Source of the DNA: Salinibacter altiplanensis
Lineage (GTDB): Bacteria > Bacteroidota > Rhodothermia > Rhodothermales > Salinibacteraceae
NCBI RefSeq assembly: GCF_002894645.1
Contig: NZ_NCQY01000016.1
Coordinates: 18,193-56,336, forward strand
Direction of reading: 5' to 3'
Length of the DNA stretch: 38,144 nucleotides
The notes beneath the pieces are model-generated. The model did no database searches. It had not been told where the DNA came from and saw nothing but the letters and a program-made list of their open reading frames with translations. Positions 30,709 to 38,144 of this stretch are shown here, piece after piece (position 1 is the stretch's first letter; each line of letters begins with the position of its first letter). The translations under genes and the position numbers were made by a program.

Positions 30709-32505
30709 CTACGGCCGCGCATATTCGAGGGTGTTTTCGTGGGTGCGCTCCGGCGTGTTGGCCACGTCGCGTTCAATCATTTCGTTCGGCTTGCCCGGTC
30801 GCCTCACGAGATCGAAGGCGTCGTAGAGGGTGCCAGTGGCGGTGTAGGAGCGGTACTTCATCGTGTCGCGCTCGACGCGGACCACCTGGTAGAGCTGCGT
30901 ATTTTCGGCGCCGCGCTCCATGGTGATGTTTTCGAAGTCGTCCCAGCGGTCCGGCTTGATCTCGTACATCTTGGCCCCGCTGACGGAGTTGACGTAGACG
31001 GTCCCACCCTCGGGGGAGCGCGCGCTCACGCCCTGCGTCAGGTTTTCCGCTTGGCCTCGGGCATAGGTGTGGTCGTGGCCTTGCATCACGAGGTCGACGT
31101 TGTACTCGTCGAAGATCGGTCTCCACTCTTCCCGAAGCCGCTCGTTGGTGCGCCCCTCGCCGGAGGAGAACATCGGGTGGTGGAAGGTGGCAACGATCCA
31201 GCGGATCTCGTCGTCTTGACGGGTGTCTTCGAGCGTCGACCGCAGCCACTCGGTCTGCGCGGCGAGGACCTCGTCGTCGTTGCGGGCGGCCTCCGTGTTG
31301 AGGGCGACGATGCGCATGCCCTGGTGGTCGAGGTAGTAGACCGTCTCCTTGAGGCCCTCGGGCCCGTTGGTCGGCAGCGTAAACTGCGGGCGCCAGTGGA
31401 CCGACAGCTTCTCTTCGCTTTCCTTCTCGACCTCCATCAAAAACTCGCCGGTGAGAGTGGTGCCGTCGACCGACACATTTTGGAGCGGGATCTCCGTCCC
31501 GCTTTCGCTGACCATGGTGGCAGTGTAGTCGGGCGAGCCCTTCTCAATCGTGAGGGTGCCCACGTACTCCCCATTGTCGACATTATAATTCCAGGTTCCC
31601 ACCGGAGACACATCGCTCGACGGCGACGCCTCCCTGCGGGTCGCCTCCAGCGATTCCGGGTTGCCGCCCGGCTCCATGATGGTCCCGGTCATCTCTGTGC
31701 TGGAGGCCGTCACCTCAACGGTGAACGTGTCGCGCGCCGTCCAGTGCTCGTAGCCTTCGTACTCGTGGTTCCCCGGGACCGCAACGTTGGGCACCATGCT
31801 CTGGACAAAGCCCCCGGCCTCGTTCCAGTGGCCCCATTCCAGGTTGCGGTGGGCGTTGTTCACGAGATCACCTGCGTGAAGCATGAAGCTCACGCCGGAG
31901 GCATCCGAGTAGGCCTGCCGGATCAGGCGCGACCAGTGGGAGCGCACGTTGTTTTGCGCGTCCCCGAGATAAATGAAGGAAAACGGCTCCGGCTCGGCCG
32001 CGGCCGTCTCGGCGTGGATCCACTCGCTCCAGCGAGTGCCGTCGCCGACGCGGTAGGCGTAAAGGGAATCGGCCTCCAGCCCCTCGAAGGTGACGGAGTG
32101 ATACTTGGCCGCCACGTTGGCCTGGTCGACCTTCCCGGCGGGAATCGTCGTGGTCTGGGCGGAGACTGTGCGGGCCTTCGTGTAAAACGAGGGCTCGGCG
32201 CGGGCCGGGGCGATTTGTGCCTGTGCGCCGGTGACCGTAGGGTCGGTTCGCCAGGTGACGCTGAGCGTGGAGGCCGGGTCCTTCGACCAGTTCAGAACAA
32301 CCCGATCCGGATAGGGACTGGGGCTCGCTGAGGGCAGCTCAGCATGCGAATGGCCCGTGGCGTGGCCGTGAGCATGGGAGGCACCGGCCTTGCCCTCCGA
32401 GGCCCTCGACGTCGCGTCGGTGCACGACGCCAGGAGGGAGATCAGAGGAAGCAGTACGAGGGAGAGAACGAGAAGTGAATGGGGCGCACGGTCAACGTGG
32501 AGCAT
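30709..32505 (-). CDS. Purple-acid-phosphatase-like metallophosphoesterase lipoprotein with inserted beta domain
   Basis: 598 residues from ATG 32505 (an ATG at 32535 is also possible). A lipobox L-A-S-C is followed by a His-rich stretch ('SHAHGHATGHSHAE'), which could bind metal. A fibronectin-like N-domain ('LSVTWRTDP', 'SLYAYRVGDG') precedes the catalytic domain with 'YLGDAQ', 'HAGDLVNNAH', 'PGNHEYEG', 'ATFHHPMFSSG' and 'QGHDHTYARG', the five metal-ligand blocks of the family. About 115 residues are inserted between G-N-H-E-Y and 'HWRPQFTLP'; they look like an antiparallel beta-barrel ('GTWNYNVDNGEYVGTLTIE'). It hydrolyses phosphoesters outside the inner membrane. A TonB receptor gene lies just upstream. 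Confidence 0.85.
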   Translation of the reverse strand: MLHVDRAPHSLLVLSLVLLPLISLLASCTDATSRASEGKAGASHAHGHATGHSHAELPSASPSPYPDRVVLNWSKDPASTLSVTWRTDPTVTGAQAQIAPARAEPSFYTKARTVSAQTTTIPAGKVDQANVAAKYHSVTFEGLEADSLYAYRVGDGTRWSEWIHAETAAAEPEPFSFIYLGDAQNNVRSHWSRLIRQAYSDASGVSFMLHAGDLVNNAHRNLEWGHWNEAGGFVQSMVPNVAVPGNHEYEGYEHWTARDTFTVEVTASSTEMTGTIMEPGGNPESLEATRREASPSSDVSPVGTWNYNVDNGEYVGTLTIEKGSPDYTATMVSESGTEIPLQNVSVDGTTLTGEFLMEVEKESEEKLSVHWRPQFTLPTNGPEGLKETVYYLDHQGMRIVALNTEAARNDDEVLAAQTEWLRSTLEDTRQDDEIRWIVATFHHPMFSSGEGRTNERLREEWRPIFDEYNVDLVMQGHDHTYARGQAENLTQGVSARSPEGGTVYVNSVSGAKMYEIKPDRWDDFENITMERGAENTQLYQVVRVERDTMKYRSYTATGTLYDAFDLVRRPGKPNEMIERDVANTPERTHENTLEYARP

Positions 32506-32564
32506 CAGCAAGAACGGGGTCCGTGGTAGAGACACAAGGTGAACTGAAAGCTGAAATCACGCGG

Positions 32565-32596
32565 CCCCCTCCTTCCCGCACCGGGAAGAAGGGGGG
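32565..32596. terminator. Strong GC-rich hairpin between the receptor and the phosphatase
   Basis: CCCCCTCCTTCCCG (32565-32578) pairs with CGGGAAGAAGGGGGG (32582-32596) with one mismatch around a 3-nt loop. There is no clear T run, so it may lower or terminate read-through from the receptor or stabilise an mRNA end. Confidence 0.5.
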
Positions 32597-32777
32597 CGTG
32601 ACGAAGGAAGTGACGCGCGAGGAAGTATGAATGCTCGGTCGAGGCAGGAGACATCGTGAGGCATCGTGACCATTCCGCTACCCCGGGGGCCCGCACAGCG
32701 GGTCTCACGTCCGCCCGTCCAACCGCCCGTCCAACGGTCTACCCCGCGCATGCTTCCGGCGTGATGTGCCTGCACGC

Positions 32778-35684
32778 TTAGAAACTGGCCCGCAGCCCGA
32801 TCTCGTAGGTCCGGCCATACTCCTCGTCCCGGTCGTACTGGCTCGTATTGCCCTGGTACTGCAGCTCCGACTCGTTGGTGATATTGCTGACCTGCGCAAA
32901 CACCGAGGTGCTCCCCGCTCCTACAAGACCCTCTGTGATTGTGCTCAGATCGTACTGCAGGCTTGCGTCGATCACGCTCCGGTCGGCCTCATAGCGATCT
33001 TCGAACGGCTCGCCCCCAACGTCGATGAGGGCCTCGCTCTGAAAGCTCCACGCCACACGGGCCTCGACGCCCCATTTCTGAAAATACGGGGCCACGTTCG
33101 TCACAAGGTCAGACTGCCCAAAGAAGGGGAGTTCGTCGTCACGGCCCGGGACGCTGACTTCCGAGTCAATGTAGGCCCCGTTGCTCCGCACACCAAGCCC
33201 ATTCAGGGGAGAAGGCAGGAATGTGAGCGGGACGTCTACCGTAGCCTCAAGCCCCAACAGGGTCCCGGCACCGACGTTGGTTGTTTCGGTAATCTCCGCA
33301 TCGTCGAACGTTTGCCCCTCAAAGGTGAAGTCGTTCAGGCGCCGGGTATCCGAGTAGATGGGATTGTCGATCCGCTTGTAGAACCCACCGATGGAGAGAA
33401 GGCCGCCACGAGGCAGGTAATACTCCGCCGTAAGGTCCAAATTCGTCGATCGGAAGGGCTCCAAGTCGGGGTTTCCCCGCTCGATGTTGATCTGCGACGT
33501 TCCTTGTCTATCCACACTCTCAAACTGAGCCAGGAGGTCGTAGTCCGGCCGCCCGATGGTATTTGTCCAGGCCGCACGGAAGAAGAGATCTTCCGTGAGG
33601 GTATATTTCAGATGGACGGACGGAAGGATATTTGTGTACAAGTTTGACTCAGTCTCTTCGGCTATGTCCGTTTCTGCCAGCTGGAAGCGGGTCACGTCCG
33701 TCGTCGTGTGCTCGACTCGAAGGCCGCCCAGCACCGTGAGGTTGCCGGCCGTGAATTCGCCCATGGCGTACCCGGCGTAGATGTTTTCTTCGTTGTCGGA
33801 GTCGCTCTCGACAGCTTCCTCAGCCGTCTCTGCCTCGTCGATCGTGAACAGATCTGAATTGAAGTCATTCCGGCTGGCGAGATTTTCGTTGGTAAACCGA
33901 GTCACCTTCTCCACCAGACCGGTCGTGAAAAAGATTCCATTGGGCTGTGACGAAGAGATCGCCCGGCCTCGGCTGAACGGAGCCAAGGTGGGAGCAGGCC
34001 TTGTTGCCGTGGTGTCAAAGTTGACCTCTTCAAAGTCGACCACCTTGTCGCGTTGGAGAAATTTCCCCCCGACTTTGAAGTATCCCTCGGCGCCCGCCAG
34101 CGACGTGTTCCATCGCAGGTCGGTCGACACGTTGTACGTATTTTCAGTGACGTCTTCACTTTCGAGCTGGGCCGTGCGGAGCGTGTAGTTTTCTGGATTG
34201 GCCACGTAGTCTGGGTTCTCCGGCGTCAGTTTGAAAAAGAAGGGTCCCGTGTCGTAGCCGGCGGCCGCACGCGGATCGCCGTCTTTGTCTTCACTAACGT
34301 TTGGGGTTTCCCAGGTGTGGTCGTAGCGGGTCAGGTCCTTCCGCCCACGTGAGTAAGAGCTGTTCACGCTCCACTTGACGTCGCCGAACGTCTGGTCGCC
34401 TCCCAGGGTCAGTGAGTACAGCCGGTTATCCCCGTCGTCGCGCGCCACGTCTAGCTCCACCGATCCCCGCGGGAATCGTCCCGTGGTCGAGCTGGTTTGG
34501 ATCGGGTCGTCTTCCGGAGCGAAGGTCAACTCGGACTCGTTGTTCTTCAGCGTCTCACTGCGCTCAGTTCCAAGTGCCCGCACGTACAGGTTCGTTTGGC
34601 TTGTTGGGCGCCAGTCGAAGTTCAGACTGCCACTAATCCGGTCTCGCTCATTGTCCTCGGCCTGCGTTTCCAGTTCGTTGGGATACGCAAACGAGGTGTT
34701 TCCTCCGGTCTCATTGTTTGCAAGATTGGAGTCCTGTCGCCACTCGTCAGGATCCAGGATGGAGACGTTGAAGTCACGCCGAGAGGCACTCAGGGACGCG
34801 ACGATCCCGAACTGGTTCTCGGCACCGAAGGTGGTGCCGCCCGTCGCGCTCCCTTCGTAGCGGAACTGATCGTCGCTAAACTCCATCACATCTGGCTGCT
34901 GGAGGTTCGTGAGGTTCACGTCCAAAAAAGTGCCCCGTCGGTCAAACGCCGTTAGCGTGTTTATATTTACGGTTCCGCCGACTGCGTTAGCCTCCATGTC
35001 GGGCCGGATGGCCTTCGTCACCTCTACCGACGAGATCATGCTCGACGGAAGGAGGTCGAGCGCTGTGGCCCGCGAGCCGGCACTGGAGGCCACCGTACTA
35101 CCGTTGAGCGACACATTGTTCAGGTTGGAACTGGTCCCGCGAACACGAACGAAGCGCCCTTCCCCGCGGTCGGTCTTGATCGAAACGCCGGGGAGCCGCT
35201 GGAGGGACTCTGCCACATTCCCGTCGGGGAGCTTCCCGGCTTCTGTGGCGCTGAGCACGTCTACGACCTCCAGCGCCTGCTTCTTCTGATTTGTAGACCG
35301 TACCTGTCCCTCACGCAAGCCCGTGACGACGAGCTCACCGGACGTTAGCGTCGCGCTACTCACGTCGAAGTCGACGGTCGTCGTCTGTCCGGCTTCGACC
35401 GTCACGGTCTTGCTCCGGTTCTCGAAGCCGACGAACGAAACCGTGAGGGTTTGCTCCCCAGCGGGCACGCCACGGACCTCGTAGCGGCCGTCTCCGTCGG
35501 TCGAGGTTCCGATGGAGGTTCCCTGTACGAGAACGTTGGCCCCGGGGAGAGACGTCTCGTCGCCTGCCTCCACCACACGACCCTGGATGGTCCCGGTGGA
35601 CTGGGCGTGGGCACCCGCAGCGGAAATGACAAACAGCAGTGCAGCAGCAAAGACAAAAAACGTGTGGTATCTGAGTGTGCGCAT
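32778..35684 (-). CDS. TonB-dependent receptor, Caulobacter-type (carboxypeptidase-like domain)
   Basis: 968 residues. Signal peptide to about residue 28 (A-H-A-Q). A carboxypeptidase-regulatory-like domain (about 32-110, 'IQGRVVEAGDETSLPGANV') leads to a long plug with 'KLPDGNVAESLQRLPGVSI' and 'IRPDMEANAVGGTVNI'. This pattern is typical of the large Caulobacter-type receptors used for carbohydrates and phosphorylated compounds. The barrel ends 'YEIGLRASF' with the usual terminal aromatic. The phosphatase gene lies 270 bp downstream on the same strand, suggesting that the released product or an intact phosphoester is imported. Confidence 0.92.
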   Translation of the reverse strand: MRTLRYHTFFVFAAALLFVISAAGAHAQSTGTIQGRVVEAGDETSLPGANVLVQGTSIGTSTDGDGRYEVRGVPAGEQTLTVSFVGFENRSKTVTVEAGQTTTVDFDVSSATLTSGELVVTGLREGQVRSTNQKKQALEVVDVLSATEAGKLPDGNVAESLQRLPGVSIKTDRGEGRFVRVRGTSSNLNNVSLNGSTVASSAGSRATALDLLPSSMISSVEVTKAIRPDMEANAVGGTVNINTLTAFDRRGTFLDVNLTNLQQPDVMEFSDDQFRYEGSATGGTTFGAENQFGIVASLSASRRDFNVSILDPDEWRQDSNLANNETGGNTSFAYPNELETQAEDNERDRISGSLNFDWRPTSQTNLYVRALGTERSETLKNNESELTFAPEDDPIQTSSTTGRFPRGSVELDVARDDGDNRLYSLTLGGDQTFGDVKWSVNSSYSRGRKDLTRYDHTWETPNVSEDKDGDPRAAAGYDTGPFFFKLTPENPDYVANPENYTLRTAQLESEDVTENTYNVSTDLRWNTSLAGAEGYFKVGGKFLQRDKVVDFEEVNFDTTATRPAPTLAPFSRGRAISSSQPNGIFFTTGLVEKVTRFTNENLASRNDFNSDLFTIDEAETAEEAVESDSDNEENIYAGYAMGEFTAGNLTVLGGLRVEHTTTDVTRFQLAETDIAEETESNLYTNILPSVHLKYTLTEDLFFRAAWTNTIGRPDYDLLAQFESVDRQGTSQINIERGNPDLEPFRSTNLDLTAEYYLPRGGLLSIGGFYKRIDNPIYSDTRRLNDFTFEGQTFDDAEITETTNVGAGTLLGLEATVDVPLTFLPSPLNGLGVRSNGAYIDSEVSVPGRDDELPFFGQSDLVTNVAPYFQKWGVEARVAWSFQSEALIDVGGEPFEDRYEADRSVIDASLQYDLSTITEGLVGAGSTSVFAQVSNITNESELQYQGNTSQYDRDEEYGRTYEIGLRASF

Positions 35685-36102
35685 CTAAACGTGAGGCTTG
35701 TGCATGATGGAGACAACGAACAGGCAGACCCGCCGAGGCCCACCGGTGGTCGGTGGTGAAATCGGGATCGGTTCTGTAGCGGCCCCGATGTGATCACTAC
35801 CTTTGTATGTAAGGACCCCACGTTACCACGCCCGTAACGCAGCATTGCGATACCATCACCTTTGCATTGCGGAACTGTTAAGGCCCAACGTCTTCGTCAC
35901 AATATCGGGGTGCAGCGAATATCGGGGTGCAACGAATATCGGGGTGCAGCGACCACTCGGTAAATTGGGTTTATGTCTCTCAACACTACGGTCGCCTTGA
36001 AGTCCGCAGCAGAACAAACCCGTCCACTGAAAAAACCTGGGATGTGCCTGCTGGCTGGCCCCAAACCCTGCATGGTAATCCTCCATTCAGAGTATTACGT
36101 TA
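35685..36102. other. Intergenic stretch with 17-bp triple repeat
   Basis: Holds the divergent upstream region of the TonB receptor, a TACCTTTG sequence at about 35795-35802 resembling a Bacteroidota -7 box (no clear TTG partner), and the 17-bp triple repeat. Confidence 0.35.
35901..35951 (+). repeat. 17-bp tandem triple repeat
   Basis: AATATCGGGGTGCAGCG occurs three times in a row, the middle copy with one change. Confidence 0.95.
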
Positions 36103-36130
36103 GGCGTACATAAAGGACATTATGTACGCC
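36103..36130. other. dif-like 28-bp palindrome (candidate recombinase site)
   Basis: Two perfect 11-bp inverse repeats, GGCGTACATAA and TTATGTACGCC, flank a 6-nt spacer AGGACA. The 11-6-11 layout and the inner CATAA/TTATG match the architecture of XerCD dif sites. It lies 74 bp before the start of the broken tyrosine recombinase. Flanking bases (GTTAG and CAATG) partly extend the symmetry. Confidence 0.5.
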
Positions 36131-36324
36131 CAATGAGAATGCCCAGCTTGAACGCCTGAGCGCCCCGACTTACGCTCGCTTCTCAGAAGCTCCTCCGCGC
36201 CTGATGCCCTCCGACGTCACCGTCCACGGCTCTAGCGAAAGCTCTGGTTCCAGCGAAGACTCTGGTTGGAGCAAACCCGGTACGATGGACGTTCCTTCAC
36301 TTTCCAAATCGATACGTACCACTT

Positions 36325-36639
36325 ATGCCCCGTACACGTCCGCCGTACCCACAGAAGTTCAGAGAAAAGATTGTCGAGCTTGCCCGGAATGGGCGAACGC
36401 CCAAAGAACTGGCCGAAGAGTTCGAACCGACCCAGACAACGATCCGCAATTGGCTGAAGCAAGCTGATCGGGATGAAGGGGCCTGTTCCGATGGACCGAC
36501 CACCGAAGAGAAGGAGGAGATCCGTCAGCTTCGGAAAAAGCTCCGCGCGTTGCAGCAGGAGCGGGATATCCTGGCAAAAGCGACGGCCTGGTTCGCACGG
36601 GAGACCGGCGATGTACCGCCAAAATCTTCCGATTCATAG
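36325..36639 (+). CDS. IS3-family OrfA (helix-turn-helix protein)
   Basis: 104 residues starting 'MPRTRPPYPQKFREKIVELA', with a helix-turn-helix ('TPKELAEEFEPTQTTIRNWL') that binds the element ends. The C-terminal part is a leucine-rich coiled coil ('EIRQLRKKLRALQQERDIL') used for multimerisation. In this family OrfA is fused to OrfB by a -1 frameshift; a GCAAAAGC run near 36575 could serve. Confidence 0.85.
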   Translation: MPRTRPPYPQKFREKIVELARNGRTPKELAEEFEPTQTTIRNWLKQADRDEGACSDGPTTEEKEEIRQLRKKLRALQQERDILAKATAWFARETGDVPPKSSDS

Positions 36640-36671
36640 ATGCGCACCAGGCCGAATTTCCAGTTGCCGCC

Positions 36672-37523
36672 ATGTGCCGTGTTCTTGGTGTGTCCAGGAG
36701 CGGCTACTATGCGTGGCGGAGCCGACCTCCCTCCAAGCGGGCCCGAGAGGACGTGATATTGACCAAGAGAATCAAGGAAATACACGACCGATCAAGGGGC
36801 ACTTATGGGGCCTGTCGGATCCACGCCGAGTTGCGGGCGGAAGGCACCCGCATTGGCAAAAAGCGGGTCGCTCGCCTGATGAAAGCGGCGGGCCTGAAAG
36901 GTGTTAGTCGCCGAAAGCGGCCCTCTACGACAGTTCGGAGGGCTGGGGTTCGGCCTGCTCCGGACCTCGTCGATCGTGACTTTACTGCCTCTGGGCCTGA
37001 TGAACTCTGGGTGGCCGACATCACCTACGTCCCGACCGATTCGGGCTACTTGTACCTGTCAGTCGTGCTCGACGCGTTCAGTAGGCGAATCGTCGGCTGG
37101 GCGATGGCATCTCACCTACGCACCGAACTCGTGGTTGAAGCCCTGGACATGGCCGCCCAGCAGCGCAGTCCGGAGGAGACGATTCACCACTCCGATCAGG
37201 GCTCACAGTACGCGGCAATCGCCTTCGGGAAGCGGTGCAAAGACGAAGGCGTCCGCCCATCGATGGGATCGGTAGGGGATTGCTTCGACAATGCGATGGC
37301 TGAATCCTTCTTTGCGACGCTCGAATGTGAGCTGATCGAGCAGGAATCGTTCTCCAACAGGTCGGAGGCTCGCCTCATGGTCTTCGATTATATCGAGGGC
37401 TTCTACAACCCACACCGCCGGCACTCCGCAATCGATTATCACTCACCAACGGGCTACGAGAAAATCCACGACTCCCAAGAACAAACGCTCCTCCCAGAGC
37501 GTCGACCACTTGCCGCAGTGTGA
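36672..37523 (+). CDS. IS3-family OrfB, DDE transposase
   Basis: 283 residues from the ATG; the frame is open further upstream ('KIFRFIDAHQAEFPVAAM') as far as OrfA, in the -1 frame relative to it, as expected for a frameshift-produced OrfAB. The catalytic triad is visible: Asp in 'ELWVADITYVPTDSG', Asp in 'IHHSDQGSQY' and Glu in 'CFDNAMAESFFATLE'. It appears complete, so the element may still be mobile. Confidence 0.88.
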   Translation: MCRVLGVSRSGYYAWRSRPPSKRAREDVILTKRIKEIHDRSRGTYGACRIHAELRAEGTRIGKKRVARLMKAAGLKGVSRRKRPSTTVRRAGVRPAPDLVDRDFTASGPDELWVADITYVPTDSGYLYLSVVLDAFSRRIVGWAMASHLRTELVVEALDMAAQQRSPEETIHHSDQGSQYAAIAFGKRCKDEGVRPSMGSVGDCFDNAMAESFFATLECELIEQESFSNRSEARLMVFDYIEGFYNPHRRHSAIDYHSPTGYEKIHDSQEQTLLPERRPLAAV

Positions 37524-38144
37524 AAGCGGTCACCTGTCCGTTATATCGGGTTCACTCCAGGTTCTGGCGAAGGCGCTGGTTCTGGCGAAAACGCAAAACC
37601 AAGCGTGTCCTCTTCCGGAGGCGATGTGGAGCTTCCCTCCGTCATTGAGGCCGCCGGTGAGAAGGCCCGCCAGAAGTTCTTGGAGTTCTTCCTCGCGCAG
37701 ATCTCCAGCGAAAACACCCGGAAGGCCTATGCCCGCGCTACCCGCCAGTTTTTCCAGTGGTGCGAAGGCCGTAAGCTAGAGCTTGGAGACGTCGGGCCAA
37801 ACGCCGCGGCCCTGTACGTCCGGTCCCACGGCGGCGCCGACGCCACGGTCAAGCAGCACCTCGCTGCCCTCCGAAAACTCTACGACTGGCTTGTGACCGA
37901 GCAGGTCGTTCAGGAGAATCCCTTTTCGTCTGTCCGCGGGCCGAAGCTGGTGCGCAAGGAAGGAAAGACTCCAGCCTTGAGCTCCGAGGAGGTCCAGCAG
38001 CTCTTCTCTCGGGTCGACGAGGAGGATACGGTGGTTGCCCTTCGCGATGGGGCTCTCATTGGCAGCATGCTTTATACATTCGGGCGCGTGGGCGCGGATA
38101 TGTGCCCGAATTTTTGGACCAGTTGACCGGCTAGGTACGGCTAA

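Larger units (their letters stand above)
36267..37559 (+). mobile_element. IS3-family insertion sequence
   Basis: The ends are imperfect inverted repeats of about 24 bp: TGGAGCAAACCCGG at 36267 onward and the complementary sequence ending TTCACTCCA at 37559. The element is flanked by a 3-bp GGT duplication (36264-36266 and 37560-37562). It contains the two overlapping-frame genes normal for the family and looks intact. Confidence 0.88.
36204..38126 (+). pseudogene. Tyrosine recombinase gene split by an IS3 element and truncated at the 3' end
   Basis: The first 21 codons (36204-36266, M-P-S-D-V-T-V-H then Ser/Gly/Glu repeats) end exactly at the IS3 insertion. With the element and one GGT copy removed, reading continues in frame at 37563 through a Ser-Gly-Glu repeat into 'VELPSVIEAAGEKARQKF', then a core-binding domain ('NTRKAYARATRQFFQWCEG', 'TVKQHLAALRKLYDWLV') and the first catalytic region 'MLYTFGRVGA'. 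After this the match to the family stops and the frame ends at 38126. The catalytic H-x-x-R and Tyr parts are absent, so the gene is doubly broken. Its original substrate site may be the palindrome at 36103. Confidence 0.8.

Noticed and set aside
30589..32331. Long plus-strand open frame of about 580 codons
   Set aside because: It is antisense to the clearly recognisable phosphatase gene; G/C-rich third positions create long shadow frames on the other strand.
36096..36136. Integron attC-like site (GTTAGGC at the left arm)
   Set aside because: The symmetry is a perfect short palindrome without attC-type bulged bases or paired R boxes, and no integron integrase is seen.

Overview
The window looks like an accessory region from a high-GC member of the Rhodothermota/Bacteroidota side of the tree, probably close to Salinibacter. 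This is an inference from large TonB-dependent receptors with an N-terminal carboxypeptidase-like domain, lipoprotein and Tat signal peptides, many Asp/Glu-rich proteins and G/C-rich third codon positions. No rRNA, tRNA or CRISPR array was seen.

Layout. 1-1520: two tandem serine-hydrolase (beta-lactamase fold) genes on the minus strand behind a perfect palindrome. 1945-4105: a promoter-leader-hairpin unit, IS21-like end repeats, and a plus-strand run of small acidic genes sharing an N-terminal leader that ends in a Gly-Gly-like motif; some copies are broken, and another decayed copy lies at 6841-7123. 4106-6831: a leishmanolysin-like metalloprotease lipoprotein and a small lipoprotein. 7158-9390: small membrane proteins around a decayed IS630 element. 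9692-11035: a saccharopine-dehydrogenase-like oxidoreductase. 12517-15920: a DUF3108-like exported protein and two TlpA-like thioredoxins. 16115-19359: small hypotheticals, a tyrosine recombinase and an inverted repeat beside it. 19693-24649: PhoD-type phosphatase with a TonB receptor. 25494-28227: a conserved hypothetical and a PIN toxin-antitoxin pair. 28596-35684: a beta-propeller lipoprotein, a purple-acid-phosphatase-like lipoprotein and a second TonB receptor. 36103-38144: a dif-like 28-bp palindrome and a second tyrosine recombinase gene split by an IS3 element with a 3-bp target duplication.

How it fits together. The two receptor-phosphatase pairs suggest scavenging of organic phosphate or phosphoesters: surface or periplasmic phosphatases release phosphate and the receptors import products. 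Recombinases, three kinds of IS remnants and many frameshifted small genes mark the rest as a turnover-prone island.

Three patterns are not explained by ordinary annotation. (1) A family of small genes shares a double-glycine-like leader but has variable C-termini. (2) A unit made of a TTGACA box with a G-rich spacer, a short leader and a hairpin with a TTTTCTAT tail occurs three times in unrelated contexts. (3) Short tandem duplications are very frequent; six are exactly 19 bp, and at least three of these break or re-terminate small reading frames.
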